Assembly: GCA_964423195.1 (NCBI GenBank)
Contig: CAYRDY010000117.1
Location: 1-5,341 of the forward strand
Reading direction: 5' to 3'
Length of the DNA stretch: 5,341 bases
From: CAKRHR01 sp964423195
Lineage (GTDB): Bacteria; Bacillota; Clostridia; Lachnospirales; Lachnospiraceae
In this document: piece after piece, positions 1 through 5,255 of the stretch
Layout of the letters: every line of letters begins with the position of its first letter
Position numbering within the stretch: the first letter of the stretch is position 1
Translations under genes and position numbers: made by a program
The notes under the pieces: generated by a model
Told to the model about the DNA's origin: nothing
The model's database searches: none
What the model saw: only the letters and a program-made list of their open reading frames with translations

Positions 1-1
1 G

Positions 2-610
2 GTGTTTCTGGGGTACGATCTGCTGATGATCGCATATTTTACAGGCTGGGTTTCATTAAAGGATATAACGATTTCCTTTGAGAAGGGGAAAATCTATGGG
101 ATCATCGGGAAAAACGGCAGCGGGAAGACGATGCTCCTGCGCGCCATCTGCGGACTGATTTCGCCGACATCCGGCAGTGTGGAGAGGGATCCGGATCTCA
201 CATTCGGCGCACTGATAGAGTCGCCGGGATTTATGTTTGATCAATCCGGTTTGTTTAATCTCCAGTATCTCGCCTCCCTGAATCACAGAATCGACAATGA
301 TACGATTCTCTCATACTTAAAGGAATTCGGGCTATATGACGCGCGGAAGATGGCCGTCAAAAAATATTCCCTGGGCATGCAGCAAAAACTCGGCGTGATT
401 CAGGCGATCATGGAATCTCCGGATGTGATCATTCTGGATGAGCCGTTTAATGCCCTGGATGACGATGCAGTGGAACTTGTCAAAAATAAGCTGCTATCCA
501 TCAGGGACAGTCAAAAGGCATTCATCATTCTGACGTCCCACGACAGGGACATCGTGGATGAGATATGCGATGAGATCATCGGCATGTCAAACGGGCGGAT
601 CAATGCCTGA
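2..610 (+). CDS. ABC transporter ATP-binding protein, bacitracin/lantibiotic-export type (probably 5'-partial)
   Basis: This is the cytoplasmic ATPase subunit of an ABC exporter; it would hydrolyse ATP to drive a separate membrane permease that is not in the window. Seen in the 202-residue frame: a likely A-loop aromatic (Tyr12), Walker A GKNGSGKT (36-43), signature YSLGMQQ (122-128), Walker B VIILDEP (142-148), D-loop NALDD (150-154) and H-loop His180. The Q-loop position reads LIESPGF, with Glu73 where most ABC proteins have Gln. That E-loop is known from the BcrA and lantibiotic-immunity (LanF) families, so the substrate may be a peptide antibiotic or bacteriocin; this is inference. The frame is open to the left window edge and the apparent GTG at base 2 has no visible ribosome binding site. 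The N-terminal strand looks slightly short, so a few codons probably lie upstream. The C-terminus is family-typical. No intact permease follows; only gene debris does. Confidence 0.87.
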   Translation: MFLGYDLLMIAYFTGWVSLKDITISFEKGKIYGIIGKNGSGKTMLLRAICGLISPTSGSVERDPDLTFGALIESPGFMFDQSGLFNLQYLASLNHRIDNDTILSYLKEFGLYDARKMAVKKYSLGMQQKLGVIQAIMESPDVIILDEPFNALDDDAVELVKNKLLSIRDSQKAFIILTSHDRDIVDEICDEIIGMSNGRINA

Positions 611-647
611 GACAGACAGCGACGGCGAAAAATAATCATCAATGTGA

Positions 648-740
648 GAGGTAAAAGCAAATGGCGTGTATGGATCGCTGGGCGTCAATGGGGCGGGGAA
701 AACAACGCTGATGCTCCGCAGCAGTCGGCATCTGCCCTGA
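648..740 (+). pseudogene. Remnant of a second ABC ATPase gene (Walker A region only)
   Basis: Reading from base 648, just after an in-frame TGA, the frame gives EVKANGVYGSLGVNGAGKTT and then LMLR before losing similarity and stopping at the TGA at 738-740. VYGSLGVNGAGKTTLM is a textbook Walker A strand and P-loop of an ABC-2 type exporter ATPase. No signature motif, Walker B or H-loop follows in any frame, so only about 30 codons of a roughly 200-300 codon gene survive. Its P-loop (VNGAGKTT) differs from that of the upstream ABC gene (KNGSGKTM), so it derives from a different paralogue rather than from a tandem copy. It cannot make a working ATPase. It could be a short translated peptide by accident, but no function is suggested. 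Confidence 0.75.
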
Positions 741-767
741 CAACGCCACCCAAAAGGTATTTCTGTC

Positions 768-796
768 TTGACAAACAGAGGGAATTGTGTTAGCTT
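768..796 (+). promoter_or_regulatory. Probable sigma-A promoter for the sortase gene
   Basis: A perfect -35 box TTGACA (768-773) is followed by 17 bases and a weak -10 box TAGCTT (791-796), which keeps the key first, second and last T/A/T positions. It sits about 70 bases before the sortase start and downstream of the ABC remnant, so the sortase probably has its own transcript. The weak -10 suggests low or regulated output; this is inferred from sequence only. Confidence 0.5.
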
Positions 797-854
797 AAGC
801 ATTGTGGATTCATCCTTTTGAGTTGATAAACTTTGTACATGAAAAGCTAGCTGC

Positions 855-863
855 AGGAGGTGA
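855..863 (+). promoter_or_regulatory. Ribosome binding site that fixes the sortase start
   Basis: The sequence AGGAGGTGA is a near-complete anti-16S match. AGGAGG ends 7 bases before the ATG at 868. It argues for that ATG and against the in-frame TTG at 802, which has no such site and lies immediately downstream of the -10 box. Confidence 0.85.
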
Positions 864-867
864 CTCG

Positions 868-1749
868 ATGAAACAGCGTATATCCAATCAGGAGCAGCAA
901 CCGAGGCGGAAGAAGAAAGCGAAGAACAGGACGCTCGCTGTGGTGCTTATCAGTGTTTCTGTCATTTTTGTTATCTCTGCCGTCGTGCTGATTTCTGTTA
1001 TGATCAGGAACAAATCTAGGGAGAAACCGGAGGCTACTCTTCCCACCGTCGCCGCGACCATTTCTTCAATCGAGGAATCAGAAACTGAGACGGAGGAGAC
1101 AGAGGTTGTAGAAGAGCCGCCAGAGATGTTGGATTATATGAAAGAGTTGTATGATGAAAATCCGGACATCGTGGGGTATCTCCATATAGACGGCACAAAT
1201 TTAGACACACCGGTGGTCTACACGGCTGGCGAGGACTATTACCTTTACCGGGGCTTTGATGGGGAGGAAGAAGTCAAGGGCTGCCCGTTTGTGGACAAGT
1301 ACAATACGGTGGATCCGAGGGACGCCAACCTAATCATTCATGGGCATCATACGAGTGACGGGACCGTGTTTACCGCTTTGGATGGATACAAAAACGAAGA
1401 TTTTTATAAGGAGCATAAGATCATTCGCTATGACTCGCTGTATGAGGAGGCGGAATATGAGGTTATCGCCTCGTTTATCTCCCAGGTATACAATAAGACC
1501 GACGATGTATTCAAGTATTACAAGCAATATGACTTTAAAGACGAGGAGGAATTCTCTTATTTCTTAACGAACATACGGGAATTGTCCCTGTACGACACGG
1601 GGGTTGACGCGGAGTTTGGCGATGAATTCATCACGCTCTCCACCTGTGAGTACACCCATGAGAACGGCCGGATGGTGGTCGTTGCCCGCAAGATAAATCA
1701 GCCGGAGACGTCGGAAACGGAAACGTCGGAGCTGGAGACGTCAGAGTAG
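868..1749 (+). CDS. srtB: Class B sortase (cysteine transpeptidase)
   Basis: Sortases sit on the outer face of the Gram-positive membrane, cleave a C-terminal sorting signal and join the protein to peptidoglycan or to another protein. The 293-residue product has a basic cytoplasmic N-terminus (1-22), one membrane anchor (about 23-46), an acidic Ser/Thr/Glu linker (about 66-86) and a sortase domain (about 87-277). Catalytic residues visible are His160 in IIHGHHTSDG, Cys260 in TLSTCEYT and Arg268 in GRMVVVARK. The TLSTC motif, the long insert between His and Cys, and the ENPDIVGYLHIDGT entry segment are typical of class B. After the catalytic core there is an unusual acidic tail (279-293) made of repeated ETSE-like units. 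No LPxTG-type substrate gene is adjacent, so the substrate is unknown. The gene has its own promoter and terminator and sits between two ABC gene fragments. The 868 ATG was chosen for its strong ribosome binding site. Confidence 0.93.
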   Translation: MKQRISNQEQQPRRKKKAKNRTLAVVLISVSVIFVISAVVLISVMIRNKSREKPEATLPTVAATISSIEESETETEETEVVEEPPEMLDYMKELYDENPDIVGYLHIDGTNLDTPVVYTAGEDYYLYRGFDGEEEVKGCPFVDKYNTVDPRDANLIIHGHHTSDGTVFTALDGYKNEDFYKEHKIIRYDSLYEEAEYEVIASFISQVYNKTDDVFKYYKQYDFKDEEEFSYFLTNIRELSLYDTGVDAEFGDEFITLSTCEYTHENGRMVVVARKINQPETSETETSELETSE

Positions 1750-1788
1750 GAAAGCATCGGCATGTCAAACGGGTGGATCATTGGCTGA
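1750..1788 (+). pseudogene. Duplicated 3' end of the ABC ATPase gene
   Basis: Bases 1756-1788 match the last 33 bases of the ABC gene at 578-610 in 30 of 33 positions, including a 19-base identical run beginning one base upstream (1755-1773 against 577-595). The copy encodes IGMSNGWIIG and a TGA, against IGMSNGRINA and a TGA in the intact gene. It starts right after the sortase stop codon and is in the sortase reading frame. Nothing upstream of it resembles the rest of an ABC gene, so it is a fragment left by recombination or duplication and is not expressed as an ATPase. Confidence 0.7.
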
Positions 1789-1822
1789 TGAGAAATGATA
1801 AAAGATGGTGCAAAGACAACCG

Positions 1823-1871
1823 CGCGGCCGCTGTATTTTTCAGTATTTCATACAGACGGCCGCGTTATTTT
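1823..1871 (+). terminator. Rho-independent terminator after the sortase gene
   Basis: The arm CGCGGCCG plus CTGTAT (1823-1836) pairs with ATACAG and CGGCCGCG (1850-1864), giving 14 base pairs with a single unpaired A at 1856 and a loop of 13 bases. It is followed by TTATTTT (1865-1871) and a second T-rich run. Stem strength and the T tract support termination of rightward transcripts from the sortase. The hairpin also lies beyond the stop codon of the leftward nitroreductase gene, but the minus strand lacks an immediate T run there, so action in that direction is uncertain. Confidence 0.85.
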
Positions 1872-1903
1872 GTGTCATTTTTCAGATCGGCGAAAGACTT
1901 GAG

Positions 1904-2434
1904 TCACAGGCAGTTCACATTTTTCTCGACGCTGTATTCGTGCGGCTCCTTTGAGGCCGCCCCGTAGCCGACAGTGATCGCCACCTCAAACTGGTAGTTT
2001 TCCGGGAAATTGAGCGCTTTGGCAAAATAGTCCTCCTTTTCGCCGCGCATCGCGCCCTTGATGCAGCCGATGATGAGGCTGCCGAGGCCTAGGCTCTCTG
2101 CGGCCAGGGCGATGCTCTGCACGGCGATGCCCGCGTCCACAGGTCCCCATGGGAAATCCCTGTCGGTGGAGAGCAGCATCACGACCGGCGCCTCATAATA
2201 AAAATTGTGCGGCGGGTTCGGCGTGTTATTCAAGATATTTTTCTCGGCCTCGATCTCTGCAAGGATCGGGTTCTGCCCGTCGACGACCGTGATATGGACT
2301 TCCTGACGGTTGGCCGCCGTCGGTGCCTGCAGGCCGGCGCTAATCAGCGCATTCAGGGTTTCTTCGTCAAGTTTCTGCGCGGTGTAGCCGCGGGTCGAGT
2401 ATCTCTCTTTGATCGCTTTTAAGACATCATTCAT
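1904..2434 (-). CDS. Nitroreductase-family FMN-dependent oxidoreductase
   Basis: The 176-residue product belongs to the nitroreductase fold family: homodimeric cytoplasmic flavoproteins that use NAD(P)H to reduce nitro groups, quinones or similar acceptors. Seen: the N-terminal FMN-phosphate motif RYSTRGY (Arg11, Ser13, Arg15), the flavin-contact segment APTAANRQ (37-44), the helix VDAGIAVQSIALAAESLGLGS (99-119) and the C-terminal glycine turn VGYGAASKEPHE (155-166). Length fits the shorter nitroreductase subfamily. The ATG at 2434 is preceded by GGAGGT (complement of 2443-2448) with an 8-base spacer. It is a single-gene unit on the opposite strand from its neighbours, with a very strong promoter. 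The physiological substrate cannot be deduced; roles in redox balance or flavin-linked detoxification are typical for the family. Confidence 0.93.
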   Translation of the reverse strand: MNDVLKAIKERYSTRGYTAQKLDEETLNALISAGLQAPTAANRQEVHITVVDGQNPILAEIEAEKNILNNTPNPPHNFYYEAPVVMLLSTDRDFPWGPVDAGIAVQSIALAAESLGLGSLIIGCIKGAMRGEKEDYFAKALNFPENYQFEVAITVGYGAASKEPHEYSVEKNVNCL

Positions 2435-2469
2435 TCTGATTTACCTCCAAACATAATATTTATACTTGT

Positions 2470-2487
2470 TGTGCCGCGATGCGCACA
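2470..2487. repeat. Short inverted repeat in the nitroreductase leader
   Basis: TGTGC (2470-2474) and GCACA (2483-2487) are perfect 5-base inverted arms separated by 8 bases. The repeat lies just downstream of the expected transcription start of the nitroreductase promoter, where a repressor site or small leader hairpin could act. An overlapping 8-base palindrome, ACAGCTGT, occurs at 2485-2492. Such short arms arise often by chance, so the regulatory reading is tentative. Confidence 0.25.
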
Positions 2488-2500
2488 GCTGTCAAAAATA

Positions 2501-2528
2501 ATTATAATTCATTTATACTTTTTGTCAA
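2501..2528 (-). promoter_or_regulatory. Strong sigma-A promoter for the nitroreductase gene
   Basis: On the minus strand the -35 box TTGACA (2523-2528) and the -10 box TATAAT (2501-2506) are both perfect consensus, separated by 16 bases of AT-rich DNA. Transcription would start near 2494 and leave a leader of about 60 bases before the ATG. This is the strongest promoter in the window. Confidence 0.85.
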
Positions 2529-2644
2529 TCATTGTCTGTGAAAAACGATGACTCACTGATTTTGTTCGGCCACTGATTTGGCCTGTCTGGATTATCTGGT
2601 CTGGCAAAAAAGTAGGCATAAGGGAAGATGCGAACCGGTTGCGA

Positions 2645-2673
2645 TTGACTTTCATTGGGAATAAGCGTATACT
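2645..2673 (+). promoter_or_regulatory. Sigma-A promoter for the larE-tcdA-ttcA cluster
   Basis: TTGACT (2645-2650), a 17-base spacer and TATACT (2668-2673) form a near-consensus promoter pointing right. The expected start of transcription is close to 2680, with a leader of about 50 bases. It also rules out the ATG at 2674 as a start codon, since that codon directly abuts the -10 box. The 116 bases between this promoter and the leftward one show no gene; they contain a 9-base direct repeat CACTGATTT (2554-2562, 2571-2579) and three TCTGG copies (2586-2604) of unknown meaning. Confidence 0.8.
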
Positions 2674-2718
2674 ATGCACAACGTAGCAGCAGGGCGGTCA
2701 ATTGGAGATGTCCAGACA

Positions 2719-2726
2719 AGGGGTGA
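2719..2726 (+). promoter_or_regulatory. Ribosome binding site that fixes the larE GTG start
   Basis: AGGGGTGA has its G run ending 7 bases before the GTG at 2731. The protein from this GTG begins VDLQEKYFKLREIL, which matches the usual LarE N-terminus, whereas the 19 residues read from the earlier ATG at 2674 match nothing typical. Confidence 0.8.
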
Positions 2727-2730
2727 TATT

Positions 2731-3552
2731 GTGGATTTGCAGGAAAAATATTTTAAATTGCGGGAAATTCTGCGGAGTCTGGGAAACGTGGCGGTTGCTT
2801 TTTCCGGCGGTGTGGATTCCACGTTTTTACTCAAGACCGCGCATGACGTCCTTGGAGATCAGGCGATCGCCGTGACGGCCTGCTCCGCCGCTTTTCCTCA
2901 GCGGGAAAAGAATGAGGCGGAAAATTTCTGTGAGACCTATGGCATCCGTCAGGTATTTTGTACAACAGACATTTTGAATATCGAGGGTTTTCGGGAAAAT
3001 CCGCAGAACCGCTGTTATCTCTGCAAACGGGAAATTTTCAGGGAAATCCAGGCTGCCTCGAAGTCATGCGGCATCGAATATGTAGCGGAGGGCTCCAATA
3101 TGGATGATATGGGCGATTACCGTCCGGGAATGGCGGCCATCAGGGAACTCGGCGTTTTAAGTCCCCTCAGGATGGCCGGCCTTTACAAGGCAGAAATCCG
3201 GGAACTCTCAAAACGGCTGGGCCTGCCGACATGGCGCAAGCCCTCCTACGCCTGCCTGGCCACGCGGATTGCCTACGGTGAGGAGATTACCGCCGAAAAA
3301 CTCCGCATGATCGATCGCGCGGAGCAGGTGCTCTTGGATTTGGGATTTGAGCAGATGCGGGTGCGCCTTCACGGGGCGATGGCCAGGATTGAAGTGCTGC
3401 CAGAGGCGATCGGCCGCTTGACAGAGGCGGGGATCCGCGCGGAGATTGTGGGAAAGTTTAAGGATCTCGGATTTGCCTATGTGACGGTGGATCTGCAGGG
3501 CTACCGCACCGGAAGCATGAATGAGACCATTCGTGTCGATGAATCGGAGTGA
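2731..3552 (+). CDS. larE: LarE-family ATP-dependent sulfur transferase (PP-loop)
   Basis: LarE adenylates a pyridinium carboxylate and inserts sulfur to build the nickel-pincer nucleotide cofactor of lactate racemase and relatives. The 273-residue product has the PP-loop SGGVDST (25-31), a CYLC pair (Cys95, Cys98), the segment EGSNMDDMGDYRPG (120-133), and Cys175 in KPSYACLATR, which aligns with the sacrificial Cys176 of Lactobacillus plantarum LarE. The C-terminal region (about 200-265) is the usual small domain. Having all three cysteines is the pattern reported for Thermotoga maritima LarE, where they hold a [4Fe-4S] cluster and sulfur need not come from the protein itself; that this protein works the same way is inference. 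It is the first gene of a probable operon, with tcdA starting 4 bases after its stop. LarB, LarC and LarA genes are not in the window, so another sulfur-transfer substrate remains possible. Confidence 0.92.
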   Translation: MDLQEKYFKLREILRSLGNVAVAFSGGVDSTFLLKTAHDVLGDQAIAVTACSAAFPQREKNEAENFCETYGIRQVFCTTDILNIEGFRENPQNRCYLCKREIFREIQAASKSCGIEYVAEGSNMDDMGDYRPGMAAIRELGVLSPLRMAGLYKAEIRELSKRLGLPTWRKPSYACLATRIAYGEEITAEKLRMIDRAEQVLLDLGFEQMRVRLHGAMARIEVLPEAIGRLTEAGIRAEIVGKFKDLGFAYVTVDLQGYRTGSMNETIRVDESE

Positions 3553-3556
3553 ACCT

Positions 3557-4255
3557 ATGTCGGATCAATTTTCAAGGACGGAATTATTATTGGGCGCGGA
3601 CGCCATGAATGTGCTTCGCGACGCCCGTGTGGCTGTGTTCGGCATCGGCGGTGTCGGCGGGTATGTCGCGGAGGCGCTCGTGCGCAGCGGTCTCGGACAC
3701 ATCGATCTGATCGATAAGGATCAGGTGGATCTGACCAACTTAAACCGCCAGATCATCGCCCTTCATTCCACGATCGGAAAGTTTAAGGTCGATGTGATGC
3801 GGGAGCGGATTCTGGATATTAATCCGCAGGCAAAAGTGCGGGCGCATCGATGTTTTTATCTGCCGGAGACGAGGGATGAATTTCATTTTCAGGATTATGA
3901 TTATGTGGTCGACGCGGTGGACACGGTGACGGCAAAGATTGACATTGTCGTGCAGGCGCAGGCGTGCGGGGTGCCGGTCATCAGCAGCATGGGCGCGGGC
4001 AATAAGATGGATCCCACAGCCTTTGAGGTGGCCGATATCTATGAGACATCAGTCTGCCCGTTGGCGAAAGTGATGCGCCGTGAACTCCGGAAAAGAAACG
4101 TGGAGCACTTGAAGGTCGTGTATTCCAAGGAGGTTCCGCGAAAGCCGCGGACGAATGTCTCACGGCCGGTTCCTGGTTCAAATGCGTTTGTCCCGCCGAC
4201 AGCGGGGCTGATTATTGCGAGCGAAGTCATCAAGGATCTGATTCGAGAGCGTTAG
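3557..4255 (+). CDS. tcdA: tRNA threonylcarbamoyladenosine dehydratase (ThiF/E1-like)
   Basis: TcdA (YgdL/CsdL; YrvM in Bacillus) uses ATP to adenylate the threonylcarbamoyl carboxylate of t6A37 in ANN-decoding tRNAs and cyclises it to ct6A. The 232-residue product has the nucleotide-binding GIGGVGG (29-35), Asp53 ending the second strand, the NLNRQ segment (61-65), Lys77 and VDAVDT (118-123). The family-specific second half is also present: SSMGAGNKMDPTAFEVADI (143-161), PLAKVMRRELRK (168-179) and VVYSKEVPRKP (187-197). The late S-x-x-x-P-P-T-A-G-L segment is typical of TcdA rather than of MoeB or ThiF. It is slightly shorter than the roughly 250-270 residues common in the family. The ATG at 3557 follows GGAGTGA (3546-3552), which overlaps the larE stop, so translation is probably coupled. 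The in-frame ATGs at 3521 and 3539 lie inside larE and were rejected. No cysteine desulfurase partner is adjacent. Confidence 0.92.
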   Translation: MSDQFSRTELLLGADAMNVLRDARVAVFGIGGVGGYVAEALVRSGLGHIDLIDKDQVDLTNLNRQIIALHSTIGKFKVDVMRERILDINPQAKVRAHRCFYLPETRDEFHFQDYDYVVDAVDTVTAKIDIVVQAQACGVPVISSMGAGNKMDPTAFEVADIYETSVCPLAKVMRRELRKRNVEHLKVVYSKEVPRKPRTNVSRPVPGSNAFVPPTAGLIIASEVIKDLIRER

Positions 4256-4304
4256 CTAAAAAATATTTTGCCGCTGTCTGTGCCGTCAGCGCCGATGGCG
4301 AAGT

Positions 4305-4308
4305 GGAG
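4305..4308 (+). promoter_or_regulatory. Ribosome binding site for the TtcA-family gene
   Basis: GGAG ends 6 bases before the ATG at 4315. The alternative in-frame GTG at 4303 overlaps this site, so the ATG is the better start. Confidence 0.65.
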
Positions 4309-4314
4309 ATTATC

Positions 4315-5238
4315 ATGGATAAGGAAATAATAGATATATCATCCGGATCGAAAAACGACAATGCGCCGTTGACGGATGAGCAGAAAACCGGCAACGTCAA
4401 TAATCGTCGGCTACCGTTTGATAAGGCCGCGGATGTGGAGCGCAGCATCATCAAGAAATTCCGCAAGGAAATCTGGCGGCGATTTACAAAGGCCATCCAT
4501 CAATACGAGCTGATCAGTGACGGCGACAGGATCGCGGTCTGCATCTCCGGCGGCAAGGATTCCATGCTGATGGCCAAATTGTTTCAGGAGCTCTTAAAGC
4601 ACGGCATCAGGAACTTTGAGGTCGTCTTTCTGGTGATGGATCCGGGTTACAATGACGCCAATCTTCAGTTGATCATGAGTAATGCCGAACTGCTGCATGT
4701 GCCGGTCACCGTTTTTCAATCGAATATTTTTGATGCCGTGTCGAATGTGGGCGATTCGCCGTGCTATCTGTGTGCCCGGATGCGGCGCGGCTATCTCTAC
4801 AGTAAGGCCAGGGAACTGGGCTGCAATAAGATTGCGCTCGGACATCACTATGATGATGTGATCGAGACGATTTTGATGGGGATGCTCTGGGGCGGACAGG
4901 TGCAGACCATGATGCCGAAGCTGCACAGCACCAACTTTGAGGGCATGGAGCTGATACGTCCGCTCTACCTGATCCGCGAGGCGGACATTATTCACTGGGC
5001 AAATTACAATGGCTTAAAGTTTATCCAGTGCGCCTGCCGGTTTACGGAAAATTTGGCGGCAGGCACGGGCAAGGGTTCCAGGCGGGAGGATGCCAAGCGG
5101 CTGATCGCGGCGCTTGCCAAATACGATCCGGTCATTGAAAAAAATATTTTCCGCAGCGTCGAGAATGTCAATCTGAGCACCGTCATCGCCTATAAAAAGG
5201 ATGGCGTCAGGCATCATTTTCTGGATGATTACACGTGA
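4315..5238 (+). CDS. ttcA: TtcA-family PP-loop tRNA thiolation enzyme
   Basis: TtcA-type enzymes adenylate a tRNA base and replace oxygen with sulfur, giving 2-thiocytidine at position 32 in the characterised case, with an iron-sulfur cluster. The 307-residue product has the PP-loop SGGKDS (78-83), a CYLC pair (Cys150, Cys153) followed by ARMRRGYLYSKARELG, the GHHYDDVIET motif (176-185) and a late CACR segment (Cys239, Cys241). E. coli TtcA binds its cluster with CxxC and one later Cys, so one of the last two probably completes the site. The first 35 or so residues are polar and low in similarity to anything I recognise, which places the PP-loop about 20 residues later than in E. coli TtcA. 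The gene follows tcdA by 59 bases with no terminator and is followed closely by an HTH gene. Family membership is firm; the exact modified base in this organism is inferred. Confidence 0.85.
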   Translation: MDKEIIDISSGSKNDNAPLTDEQKTGNVNNRRLPFDKAADVERSIIKKFRKEIWRRFTKAIHQYELISDGDRIAVCISGGKDSMLMAKLFQELLKHGIRNFEVVFLVMDPGYNDANLQLIMSNAELLHVPVTVFQSNIFDAVSNVGDSPCYLCARMRRGYLYSKARELGCNKIALGHHYDDVIETILMGMLWGGQVQTMMPKLHSTNFEGMELIRPLYLIREADIIHWANYNGLKFIQCACRFTENLAAGTGKGSRREDAKRLIAALAKYDPVIEKNIFRSVENVNLSTVIAYKKDGVRHHFLDDYT

Positions 5239-5255
5239 TGTGGAGCTTTTGAGAA

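Noticed and set aside
587..802. Minus-strand open frame of 71 codons over the ABC remnant region
   Set aside because: No recognisable domain or ribosome binding site; the opposite strand carries the ABC Walker A remnant and the sortase promoter, which explain the sequence better.
802..867. TTG at 802 as a start for the sortase
   Set aside because: No ribosome binding site and it lies about 5 bases past the -10 box; the ATG at 868 has an AGGAGGTGA site and gives a normal basic N-terminus before the membrane anchor.
1720..1748. Short repeats in the sortase 3' end as a CRISPR or regulatory repeat
   Set aside because: The repeats follow codon phase and encode the Glu/Thr/Ser tail; units are short and irregular with no spacers.
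2490..2495. Second minus-strand TTGACA as another -35 box
   Set aside because: The nearest TATAAA-like -10 is 25 bases away, far outside the usual 16-18 base spacing.
2674..2730. ATG at 2674 as a start for larE
   Set aside because: It directly abuts the -10 box, so it would precede or coincide with the transcript start, and the extra 19 residues do not resemble LarE. The GTG at 2731 has a good ribosome binding site.
4594..4995. Minus-strand open frame of 133 codons
   Set aside because: It lies entirely within the TtcA-family gene, shows no recognisable domain and has a His/Ile-rich composition typical of an antisense shadow frame.
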